From the NCBI RefSeq assembly GCF_013337185.1, contig NZ_SWDE01000001.1:310001-374000 (forward strand): 64,000 nucleotides of DNA, read 5' to 3'. The notes below the pieces were generated by a model. That model was not told the origin of the DNA, searched no databases, and saw only the letters and a program-made list of their open reading frames with translations. Positions 20,128 to 27,731 of the stretch are shown here, piece by piece; position 1 is the first letter of the stretch; every line of letters starts with the position of its first letter. This stretch comes from Serratia proteamaculans. GTDB taxonomy: Bacteria; Pseudomonadota; Gammaproteobacteria; Enterobacterales; Enterobacteriaceae. The position numbers and the translations under genes are program-made.

Positions 20128-21381
20128 TTACTGCTCCATCACGCGTTCGATCTTCTTGACCGATTTGTCCATCTCGGCTTTGGCATCCGCGCCCATAAAG
20201 ATTTTCTTCAGGCTGGCAATCCACATGTTTTGCCATTTCGGCGTATTGGTACCGGCCGTAGGGTAGGCTTCGGTCACGTTGAGGGTGTCAATATAAGGCG
20301 TGACATCGACTTTTTTGATCTCCGCCGCCCAGGCTTTAGCCGCCAGTTTGTTGGCCGGGATCACCGCTTTTGCCAGCTCGGTTTGCGAGGCTTCGGAGCT
20401 CATAAACTCGATGTATTTCCAGGCTTCCTGCTTGTGGGCGCTGTTGGCGGACATGGCAAAGGCCAGGCTGTGTGCCACGCCGGACTGGCGCTCGATTTTC
20501 GGCATCATGACCACGCCGATATGGTCGTTGATCAGCGGATTGTTGGCGAAGGGGGCGGCCAACCATGAACCGGCATACACCATCGCCGCGCGGTTGGACT
20601 GGAAGATGTTTTCGGTTTTGACTTCGCTCATCTGTTGGGCGCTGGGCATCAAGCCATCTTTCATCATGGCTTGCAGTTGTTGATAGACCCAGATGGATTT
20701 ATCGTTAGCAATGTCGGTGGGTTGGCCGTCTTTCGGGACTATGTGGTTGCCGTTCTGGAACAGCAGGTTCATATAGCTGTCCTGACCGTCAATGCTCAGA
20801 TCCATCACCAATGGGAAGGCACTGCCTTTCAAGCCGGTTTTCAGCGCAGTGGCTTTGTTTTTCAGGTCATCCCAGCTCCAGTCGTTGGTCGGGTAGCTGA
20901 CGCCGGCCTGGTCGAACAGTTTTTTGTTGTACCACACGGCGATCGAGTCAACGTCGCGGGGGATGGCCATTTGCTGTCCATCATACTGATAGGCTTTAAC
21001 CGAACTGGCGACGATATTATTTAATTGCACGCTGCTGCCGGTAATATATGGCGTTAAGGGTTGCATGATGCCATTTTTGGCGTATTGAACAAAATAAGGC
21101 ATGTTTATCCAGAATATATCTGGTGCGACGCCACCCGCAGCAGCGGAATCCAATTTAACGAAGTATTGTGCCGATGGGGTTAATTCTATGGCGATTTTAA
21201 TGTTAGGGTTTTCTTTTTCAAATCGCTTGGCAATCTCCTGCTCGGCAGGTAATTGATTTCTGTCCCATACGGCGTAACGCAAAGTTATTTGATCGGCGGC
21301 ATATAACATGGTCGGCAATAATAATGCAACCGCAATGGCAGAGTGCGCCAGAAGACGGCCGGTATTTTTTATCGGTGACAT
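20128..21381 (-). CDS. CUT1 ABC transporter sugar-binding protein (family 1)
   Basis: A 417-residue periplasmic binding protein. The signal peptide (MSPIKNTGRLLAHSAIAVALLLPTMLYA) is followed by the mature start ADQITLRYAVWDRNQ. Family 1 motifs include GGVAPDIFWINMPYFVQYAKNG near residue 85-105 and a long helical C-terminal lobe. No lipobox cysteine is present, so it is a soluble periplasmic protein. It is the first gene of the importer operon. A strong promoter lies about 50 bases upstream. The ligand is unknown but expected to be an amino-sugar glycoside. Confidence 0.93.
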   Translation of the reverse strand: MSPIKNTGRLLAHSAIAVALLLPTMLYAADQITLRYAVWDRNQLPAEQEIAKRFEKENPNIKIAIELTPSAQYFVKLDSAAAGGVAPDIFWINMPYFVQYAKNGIMQPLTPYITGSSVQLNNIVASSVKAYQYDGQQMAIPRDVDSIAVWYNKKLFDQAGVSYPTNDWSWDDLKNKATALKTGLKGSAFPLVMDLSIDGQDSYMNLLFQNGNHIVPKDGQPTDIANDKSIWVYQQLQAMMKDGLMPSAQQMSEVKTENIFQSNRAAMVYAGSWLAAPFANNPLINDHIGVVMMPKIERQSGVAHSLAFAMSANSAHKQEAWKYIEFMSSEASQTELAKAVIPANKLAAKAWAAEIKKVDVTPYIDTLNVTEAYPTAGTNTPKWQNMWIASLKKIFMGADAKAEMDKSVKKIERVMEQ

Positions 21382-21430
21382 TGCTTTCCCCTCGGTGAAC
21401 GACGAATAAATATTTTCGTAACGTGAATTC

Positions 21431-21459
21431 TTTCTATCCCTTAACTTTCAATGTGTCAA
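21431..21459 (-). promoter_or_regulatory. Sigma70 promoter of the ABC importer operon
   Basis: Read leftward: a perfect -35 TTGACA (21459-21454), 17-base spacer and -10 TAGAAA (21436-21431, 4 of 6). The transcription start would fall near 21424, about 43 bases before the binding-protein ATG. Confidence 0.6.
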
Positions 21460-21490
21460 TACGCCCCGATCTGCCCAAAAAAGGGGCAGG

Positions 21491-21540
21491 AATGTTTCGT
21501 TGTTGTTAAAATCGAAAGGGTTGAAGCCTAAACTGAAAGC
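21491..21540. promoter_or_regulatory. Candidate AgaR operator block between the divergent genes
   Basis: TTTCGTTGTTGTT on the top strand (21495-21507) faces CTTTCAG (opposite strand of 21533-21539) and CCCTTTCGATTTT (opposite strand of 21508-21520). The CTTTCAGTT element is the same as in the agaR upstream block at 14655, linking both promoters to one regulator. Confidence 0.5.
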
Positions 21541-21846
21541 GTTACCCGTTCACAATCTGTTAACCTTTTGGGCCGGTTTTGGCCCTGCCATGCAGCAATT
21601 CCGGGCTGCTGGGGGCATAGGAATAAATGATAACCCTTGCACCATAATGGGGATTAAAAACATTTTTATTGTGCATGCCGGGTTATCTTTCATTTTTGTG
21701 ATGCAAATAAACAAAAAAATCGTATAGGGCAGCCTTTGTCACGGCGTATTGCCGATTTTTGAATGGACTCTATTGTTTGCAGCGATAAAAGGGTTTAGCC
21801 TGAAAATCACTCGTCGGTATTTCCCAATAAAAGAGAGCTCACCGTT

Positions 21847-23517
21847 ATGCGCCTTTCATTGACCTTTACCCATTGCCTGGAAAAGATATTCCACAGCCAT
21901 AATTCACCGCAGATTGCACAGATAAATAAACTCAGTAGTCTTAATAATGAAACTGTTTCATGGCAGGGGATTTATTGCCTGCAACGGCGCGGGAACGAAA
22001 CGCGCCGTGAATTAGGCTATCGTATTGAGGGGCCATTGGCGGAGTATATCAGCGTGCGTCAGGTGCAATCAGTACCCAGCCACTTCCCCTGTTATGCCGA
22101 GACCGACGAGAACTATCTGCGCACCGAACCGGGGTTATTTCCCGATCCGCTGATGCCCCTGGTCGATGAGCGTTTCTTTGCCGCCTGCAATTATTACGGC
22201 AGCCTGTGGTTGACCTTAACCCCACCGGCAATACCAGTGGCGGGCGGGGACTATCCACTTGAGCTGACGCTGTTTGATGTGACCAGCGAGGAAGTGCTGG
22301 CCAGTGCTACATTGACGCTGCATATCGTCCCGGCCGCGCTGCCACCGCAAACCCTGCTGCACACCGAATGGCTGCATTCCGACTGTCTGGCGGATTATTA
22401 CCAGCTGGCGGTGTTCAGCCCGGAATACTGGCTGGCGGTACGCAACTTTGTCCGTACTGCGGTTAACGGTGGGGTAAACATGTTGCTGACGCCGATATTC
22501 ACGCCGCCGCTGGATACCGCCATCGGCGGCGAGCGTACCACCGTACAACTGGTGGGCGTACAGCGGTCAGCGCAGGGTTACCGGTTTGATTTCCAACGTC
22601 TGGCGCAATGGGTGGCAATGGCGCAGGAAGAGGGCATTGAACATTTTGAGATAGCGCCGCTGTTTACCCAGTGGGGGGCGGCACACGCACCGAAAATCAT
22701 GGTGGAAATAGACGGCACGCTGAGTCCGCTGTTCGGCTGGCATACCGACGCCCACGGCGAAGAGTATCAACAGTTTCTACAGGCACTGTTGCCTGCATTG
22801 ACCGACTGGTTTCGCGAGCGACAGCTGCAACAGCGGGTGTGGTTCCATATCTCTGACGAGCCGACGTTGGACAATATCGGCGTTTACCAGCGTGCCAGCG
22901 CTACCTTGCGCCCGCTGTTGGCCGGGTTTCGTACTTTTGATGCGCTATCTGATTATGCATTTTACCAACAGGGACTGGTGGAAACGCCGGTGGCTGCCAC
23001 CGATCATATCGAGCCTTTTATTGAGAACCAGGTGCCCGGCCTGTGGGCCTATTACTGCTGTGTACAAAAAACCGAGGTGGCCAACCGCTTCTTTGCCCAG
23101 CCTTCTGCGCGCAACCGCATTTTGGGGATCCAATTATACCGCTACAACATCACCGGTTTTTTGCATTGGGGCTTCAATTTTTATAACAGCGGCCATTCGC
23201 GGGAGCGACTCAACCCCTACGCGGTGACGGATTGCCGCAATGCCTTTCCCTCCGGCGATGCCTTCGTGGTTTACCCCGGTGAGAAGCTGATGCCGGTGGA
23301 GTCACTGCGGTTGCGGGTACTGCACCAGGGCCTGCAGGACATGCGTGCCTTACAGTTGCTGGAAAGCCTGACTGACCGCGCGACGGTGGAGGCTTTGATT
23401 GAACAACAGTTGGGGATGGACATCACTTTTAAACGTTATCCGCATCAGGCGGAGCCGCTGTTGCGGTTGCGGGAAGTGGTGAATCAGCGCATCGAAACCT
23501 TAATTTCGGTGGCATAA
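21847..23517 (+). CDS. GH123-type (DUF4091) glycoside hydrolase, probable beta-N-acetylgalactosaminidase
   Basis: A 556-residue protein of the DUF4091/GH123 catalytic family. GH123 enzymes release beta-linked N-acetylgalactosamine by substrate-assisted catalysis with an adjacent Asp-Glu pair. Here the pair is D337-E338 in WFHISDEPT, preceded by a TIM-barrel-like pattern and followed by YYCCVQKTEVANRFF and the aromatic GFLHWGFNFY. The N-terminal part (about 30-165) is a beta-rich domain. There is no signal peptide, so it should act in the cytoplasm on imported glycoside. It is divergent from the ABC importer and shares its control region. Specificity for GalNAc is inferred from family plus the AgaS/aldolase neighbours. 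Confidence 0.8.
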   Translation: MRLSLTFTHCLEKIFHSHNSPQIAQINKLSSLNNETVSWQGIYCLQRRGNETRRELGYRIEGPLAEYISVRQVQSVPSHFPCYAETDENYLRTEPGLFPDPLMPLVDERFFAACNYYGSLWLTLTPPAIPVAGGDYPLELTLFDVTSEEVLASATLTLHIVPAALPPQTLLHTEWLHSDCLADYYQLAVFSPEYWLAVRNFVRTAVNGGVNMLLTPIFTPPLDTAIGGERTTVQLVGVQRSAQGYRFDFQRLAQWVAMAQEEGIEHFEIAPLFTQWGAAHAPKIMVEIDGTLSPLFGWHTDAHGEEYQQFLQALLPALTDWFRERQLQQRVWFHISDEPTLDNIGVYQRASATLRPLLAGFRTFDALSDYAFYQQGLVETPVAATDHIEPFIENQVPGLWAYYCCVQKTEVANRFFAQPSARNRILGIQLYRYNITGFLHWGFNFYNSGHSRERLNPYAVTDCRNAFPSGDAFVVYPGEKLMPVESLRLRVLHQGLQDMRALQLLESLTDRATVEALIEQQLGMDITFKRYPHQAEPLLRLREVVNQRIETLISVA

Positions 23518-23526
23518 AATGCGGCT

Positions 23527-23562
23527 TTGGTGGCGACAGGCCTCTCTTCGCCACCAAGTTTT
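23527..23562 (+). terminator. Rho-independent terminator of the GH123 gene
   Basis: TTGGTGGCGA (23527-23536) pairs perfectly with TCGCCACCAA (23548-23557), then G and TTTT. It starts 10 bases past the stop codon. Confidence 0.85.
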
Positions 23563-23603
23563 CAATAATTTGCTATACCTGATAGTTGAGGGATTTCATT
23601 TTT

Positions 23604-23621
23604 CTGTCATGTTTCTGACAT
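23604..23621 (+). promoter_or_regulatory. PHO box (PhoB site) of olsF
   Basis: CTGTCATGTTTCTGACAT: two 7-base direct repeats CTGTCAT and CTGACAT separated by four bases. This matches the PHO box arrangement at 13 of 14 repeat positions. A candidate -10 (TCATAG, 23629-23634) lies 7 bases after it, as expected where PhoB replaces a -35. The box is 56 bases before the olsF ATG. Confidence 0.8.
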
Positions 23622-23676
23622 GTTAGGGTCATAGCGCTGGCTTAAGTTTGCAGCGACTAAGCCAGGAGATAACGCG

Positions 23677-25398
23677 ATGTTTAGCTTGGACTCTCTGTTG
23701 CATGATGCATTTCCACACCGCAAGACCCCTGCCTGGCAGCGTAGCCTGCTGAGAACTTTACTCTTCGAAAAAGAATTCAAACAGTTTGCCGCCGACTATC
23801 CGCACCTGAAGGGGCTGGATTTGATTGAGCAGGTGGTGGATTACTTTAACCTCAGCTGTGAGTTGGTCGATGGTGACCTGGAAAATATTCCGAGCCAGGG
23901 GCCGGTGGTGCTGGTCGCCAACCACCCGATTGGCTCGCTGGACGGTCTGGTGCTGCTGCGTGCCGTGGCGGCAGTGCGCCCGGATGTCAAAGTGGTCGCC
24001 AGCCAACTATTGACCTACATAGAGCCGCTGCGCAACCTGTTTGTGCCGGTGGACAACGTCGGCAACAAGACCAACCGCAAGCAAATTGAAGGCATGCAGG
24101 CCCAGTTGGACAAGCAGGGCGCTCTGATCCTGTTTCCTGCCGGAGAGGTGTCGCGCATGAGCCCGAAAGGCATTCGTGACGGCCACTGGCATACCGGCTT
24201 CCTGCGTCTGGCGGCCAAGGCCCGGGCGCCCATTGTGCCGATCCACATTAGCGCGCGTAACAGCAACCTGTTCTATTTCACCTCGCTGGTTTACCGACCG
24301 CTCTCCACACTCTTATTGGTACGTGAAATGTTCCAGCAGCAGGGTGGACGTATCAAAATCCGCGTGGGCGGCCGTATTCCGTTTACCAACTGGCACGATG
24401 GCCACACCAGCGCCAAAGATTTGGCCGAGCGTTTCCGCCGTCACGTTTACCGTCTGGGCCAGGGCAAAGAAGGATTGTTTGCCAGTGAGTCACCGATTGC
24501 CTTGCCAGAGGACCGGTTGGAATTGAAGAAGGCGCTGGCAAACTGTGAGCGTCTTGGGGTGACGCCGGACGGGAAAATTATCTTCCTGTATCGCCGTCAG
24601 GGTGAGGCGCGAGCGCCTATCCTGCGTGAGCTCGGTCGGCTGCGTGAGATTGCTTTCCGCGCGGTGGGTGAAGGTTCCGGTCGCCGTCGTGATTTGGACA
24701 GCTATGACGACGACTATTACCACCTGGTGCTGTGGGATGCGGATGAGCTGGAGATTGTTGGCGCTTACCGCTTTATTCCTACGGCCGAACAGTTGGAACA
24801 GAAGGGCCTGGAGAGCATCTACAGCAACAGCCTGTTCCACTATGACCGCGATATGGCACCGATTCTGGCGCAAGGCATCGAACTGGGACGCAGCTTTATT
24901 CAGCCGGCCTATTGGGGCAAACGCGGTCTGGATTACCTGTGGCTGGGGATTGGCGCTTACCTGGCAAAATATCCGCAGTATCGCTATCTGTTTGGTCCGG
25001 TTTCCATTTCCGGCGGCATGCCGGTGACGGCGCGTGACCTGTTGATTGCCTTCTACCGACTGTACTTCTCGCCTAATCATGCGTTGGCGCAGTCGCGTCA
25101 GCCTTATCCTGCCTCGTTACCGCAGGTATTGGCGCAGTTTGCCGGCGATAACTATCAGGAAGATTTGGTCAGGTTGAAAAGCCTGCTGAGCAACATCGGC
25201 TGTTCAATCCCTACGTTGTATAAACAATATACCGAGTTGTGTGAGCCCGGCGGGGTGCAGTTTATTGATTTCGGTACCGATCCGGCCTTCAACAACTGTA
25301 TTGACGGCCTGGTGCTGGTCGATCTTTCCCGGCTTAAACCGGCGCGGTTCCAGCGTTATATTGCGGTGCATCAGCCACAGGATGCCTGTATAGAATGA
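23677..25398 (+). CDS. olsF: Bifunctional ornithine lipid synthase OlsF
   Basis: A 573-residue two-domain acyltransferase. The N-terminal PlsC/LPLAT domain (about 70-260) has the ANHPIGSLDG variant of the acyltransferase histidine-aspartate motif (H83, D89) and FPAGEVSRM. The C-terminal domain (about 310-560) is OlsB/hemolysin-like GNAT, with REIAFRAVGEG, HLVLWD..ELEIVGAYRF and FGPVSISGGMP. OlsF, described in S. proteamaculans, makes ornithine lipids alone: the C-terminal part N-acylates ornithine and the N-terminal part adds the second acyl chain. AGGAG precedes the ATG. A PHO box upstream points to induction when phosphate is scarce. Confidence 0.9.
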   Translation: MFSLDSLLHDAFPHRKTPAWQRSLLRTLLFEKEFKQFAADYPHLKGLDLIEQVVDYFNLSCELVDGDLENIPSQGPVVLVANHPIGSLDGLVLLRAVAAVRPDVKVVASQLLTYIEPLRNLFVPVDNVGNKTNRKQIEGMQAQLDKQGALILFPAGEVSRMSPKGIRDGHWHTGFLRLAAKARAPIVPIHISARNSNLFYFTSLVYRPLSTLLLVREMFQQQGGRIKIRVGGRIPFTNWHDGHTSAKDLAERFRRHVYRLGQGKEGLFASESPIALPEDRLELKKALANCERLGVTPDGKIIFLYRRQGEARAPILRELGRLREIAFRAVGEGSGRRRDLDSYDDDYYHLVLWDADELEIVGAYRFIPTAEQLEQKGLESIYSNSLFHYDRDMAPILAQGIELGRSFIQPAYWGKRGLDYLWLGIGAYLAKYPQYRYLFGPVSISGGMPVTARDLLIAFYRLYFSPNHALAQSRQPYPASLPQVLAQFAGDNYQEDLVRLKSLLSNIGCSIPTLYKQYTELCEPGGVQFIDFGTDPAFNNCIDGLVLVDLSRLKPARFQRYIAVHQPQDACIE

Positions 25399-25400
25399 TT

Positions 25401-25424
25401 GGCGTGGCCTTCATGCCTTTTTGA
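25401..25424 (+). terminator. Terminator of olsF
   Basis: A 6-bp stem GGCGTG / CATGCC (25401-25406 with 25412-25417) followed by five T, directly after the olsF stop codon. Confidence 0.7.
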
Positions 25425-25497
25425 TCTAACCTGAAGCTTGGCAACGGTGGTGGGGTATGGCCTAAGATAAGGCTTTGTTCCACCGCCGGAGTTTTTC

Positions 25498-26280
25498 ATG
25501 CCACAGTCGTTTGTCTCGCCTTTGTTATCCGCCGAAGATCCCGCTGCCGTGGCGATTGAAACGCCCAGGGGTGCCGCACCCTTTCTATTACTCTGCGATC
25601 ACGCCGGCCAGGCGATACCCCAGCAGTTGGGCGATCTCGGCCTGCCGCCTGGAGAAATTGACCGTCATATCGGCTGGGACATTGGCGCATTAAATGTTTC
25701 ACGCCATCTTGGCCGCCAGTTGGACAGTACGTTGATTCATCAGCGTTACTCACGGTTAGTGATTGATTGTAACCGCACGCCGGGTATCGCCAGCTCTATC
25801 CCGCCGCTGTCGGAATTGACACCGATTCCCGGCAATATCGGTATTGATGGGAATCATGCGCAGGCGCGTGAGCACGCTATTTTCAGGCCTTATCATCAGG
25901 CGATAACCGACCATCTGGATGAACGGCAGCGTAGCGGATTGCCTACGGTGATTATCGCCATGCACAGCTTCACGCCGGTGTTTAAAGGTAACGAACGGCC
26001 GTGGCAGGTGGGGTTGCTGTTTAACCGTCAGCCGGAGTTTGCCTTGCTGCTGGCAGAACTGCTGCGGGAAGAAGGGGATTTGCAGGTCGGCGTCAATGAG
26101 CCTTATGCCATGACCGACGCCACCGATTACACTCTGCCGGTGCATGCGGAACGCCGCCAGCTGCCTTACGTTGGCATTGAGATCCGTCAGGATTTAATCG
26201 CCGACCAACAGGGGCAGCAAGCCTGGGCAAAACGCTTCGCCAGGCTGCTGCCACAGGCCTGGCATCGCTGGCAAATTTGA
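25498..26280 (+). CDS. N-formylglutamate amidohydrolase-like protein
   Basis: A 260-residue member of the N-formylglutamate amidohydrolase family (PF05013 type). Visible family motifs are LLLCDHAGQAIP, DIGALNVSRHL, YSRLVIDCNR, MHSFTPVFKGNERPWQVGLLF and GIEIRQDLI; the histidines and acidic residues in these would form the metal centre. Family enzymes hydrolyse N-formyl-L-glutamate to formate and glutamate. No histidine-degradation genes are near, so the true substrate is open. A GGAG site lies close before the ATG. Confidence 0.85.
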   Translation: MPQSFVSPLLSAEDPAAVAIETPRGAAPFLLLCDHAGQAIPQQLGDLGLPPGEIDRHIGWDIGALNVSRHLGRQLDSTLIHQRYSRLVIDCNRTPGIASSIPPLSELTPIPGNIGIDGNHAQAREHAIFRPYHQAITDHLDERQRSGLPTVIIAMHSFTPVFKGNERPWQVGLLFNRQPEFALLLAELLREEGDLQVGVNEPYAMTDATDYTLPVHAERRQLPYVGIEIRQDLIADQQGQQAWAKRFARLLPQAWHRWQI

Positions 26281-26354
26281 CTTTAGGAATATTCCCAGTG
26301 ATGATAACTGTAAGGAACGTGTAAAGCGTCATTGGGAAGAGTCAGGAGCGACGA

Positions 26355-27068
26355 GTGGAGCAGAATGATAACGGATTGTTTATCAAGCAGGAGCGTTTCG
26401 AAGTACTGGCGATACTGCGTGAAATTTGTAAACAGCGCACGCCACTGAAGGTGGTCAATGATCAGCAGCAGTTTCAAAGTGTGCTATTGAGCGTCGGACC
26501 GGATAACATTGTGTTCAGCGGCGATGAGGCGGACACGACGGTCGACGGCGAATGTACCATTGTGATTGAAAGTCATGACGCGAAGATCGAGTTCTCCGTA
26601 GGTCAGGCCGAGTTTACCGACCATCAAGGGGTTAACGCCTGTTCAACCCGATTGCCGAAAGAACTGGTTTACATCCAGCGTCGTCGTCAATTTCGTGTCA
26701 CCACTCCCCACTGGCGTGAGTTTCTCTGCAGCGGCGAATATGCCGATGGCAGTGAGTACCAGTTGAGGATCCACGACCTGTCCGCCGGTGGCGTTGGTTT
26801 GCGAGTTGACGGCCCACTGCCGGAAAACCTCCAGCCCGGTTTTCAGTTTAAAAAGGCCATGTTGGATCTCGGCAGCTACGGCAGCTTCAAGGTTAATATG
26901 GAACTGGTGGTGATCAACGAAGATCACGAACTCGATGAAGACGACAACATGGTGCACTTCTCGCGCCTGTCGTGCCGTTTTATGAAGCTGGGCCTGGCAA
27001 TGGAAAGAAAAATTCAGAGCGCGGTGTTTGCTTTCGAATTGGATTTCAATAAAAAGAAAAAACGCTGA
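26355..27068 (+). CDS. ycgR: Cyclic-di-GMP-dependent flagellar brake YcgR
   Basis: A 237-residue protein with an N-terminal YcgR/PilZN domain (about 10-105) and a C-terminal PilZ domain. The c-di-GMP-binding signatures are RRRQFRV (near residue 110) and DLSAGGVGL (near residue 145), both complete. When c-di-GMP is bound, YcgR interacts with the flagellar motor and slows swimming. The start is GTG at 26355 with AGGAG eight bases before it; no better ATG exists. It is transcribed alone. Confidence 0.9.
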   Translation: MEQNDNGLFIKQERFEVLAILREICKQRTPLKVVNDQQQFQSVLLSVGPDNIVFSGDEADTTVDGECTIVIESHDAKIEFSVGQAEFTDHQGVNACSTRLPKELVYIQRRRQFRVTTPHWREFLCSGEYADGSEYQLRIHDLSAGGVGLRVDGPLPENLQPGFQFKKAMLDLGSYGSFKVNMELVVINEDHELDEDDNMVHFSRLSCRFMKLGLAMERKIQSAVFAFELDFNKKKKR

Positions 27069-27119
27069 TAAGCGGCGTTGCGTTTACCATCTCCTTTCAT
27101 TAAACGCAGTATCCAGAGG

Positions 27120-27159
27120 GGTTCCGATGCCCAGACTCGGTCTGGCATGGTGCGGAACC
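27120..27159 (+). terminator. Imperfect hairpin downstream of ycgR
   Basis: GGTTCCG (27120-27126) pairs with CGGAACC (27153-27159), and an inner CCAGAC / GTCTGG stem sits between them. There is no clear T run. It separates ycgR from the Rhs locus. Confidence 0.4.
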
Positions 27160-27269
27160 TCATCCTCTCCCCCTCTATTAATGTTAATCGTGCCGATTAA
27201 TATTGAATTTTCATTTGTCCTTTTGTTATGCGATGCTTAAGACTTCGTTAAGCAAAAGGACTCTGCGTG

Positions 27270-27722
27270 ATGCCTGATTATTCCCGTTGTACCTTTACCG
27301 AAGGCAGCGTTGCTCTGCCGGAAGGTTACAGCGATCGCACCGTCAACGTGCTGTTGGCCGGTGATGATATCTCCCCCTCTCTGAATATTTCCCGTGATGC
27401 ATTGCAACCTGATGAAACCCTGAACGGTTACATTACGCGTCAGCTTGAAACCCTGTCCCTCAGCCTGAAAGGCTGGGTGCTGAAGGGGCGGGAGCCTGTG
27501 ACTTTAGGTCGCAATGGCTTGCCTGGAGAGTCTGTGCATGCCAGCTATCTGCGTGATGGCAAACGTATCTGGCAACGACAGGCGGTGTTCGCGCTGACGG
27601 ATGGGCGCGTACTGGTATTTACCCTTGCGCAACCCCGTAAACTGGCTCCTCAAGATGAAACCTTATTGCTCCAGGTTTTGGAGAGCTATCAGCAGACACC
27701 GGACGTAAGCGGTCAGCCATAA
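27270..27722 (+). CDS. Eag-type chaperone (DUF1795/DcrB-like) for the Rhs effector
   Basis: A 150-residue cytoplasmic protein of the DUF1795/DcrB-like family. Members encoded directly before prePAAR-containing effectors are Eag chaperones, which hold the effector's N-terminal transmembrane helices until it is loaded on the type VI secretion spike. It begins PDYSRCTFTEGSVALPEGY and shows the alternating beta pattern with WQRQAVFALTDGRVLVFTLA in the second half. A GTG at 27267 is immediately before the ATG used. The Rhs gene starts 9 bases after its stop. Confidence 0.85.
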   Translation: MPDYSRCTFTEGSVALPEGYSDRTVNVLLAGDDISPSLNISRDALQPDETLNGYITRQLETLSLSLKGWVLKGREPVTLGRNGLPGESVHASYLRDGKRIWQRQAVFALTDGRVLVFTLAQPRKLAPQDETLLLQVLESYQQTPDVSGQP

Positions 27723-27731
27723 GGAACATTT

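Larger units (their letters stand above)
21382..21846. other. Divergent control region, ABC operon / GH123 gene (465 bp)
   Basis: No gene; a 75-codon frame at 21500-21727 has no ribosome site and no family resemblance. It holds the leftward promoter (21431-21459), a small hairpin CTGCCC/GGGCAG (21471-21489), and a block of TTTCG-type repeats (21491-21540) suited to the DeoR regulator. The rightward promoter is not clear. Confidence 0.6.

Noticed and set aside
21500-21727. 75-codon rightward frame between the ABC operon and the GH123 gene
   Set aside because: No ribosome site, and it overlaps the predicted operator block.
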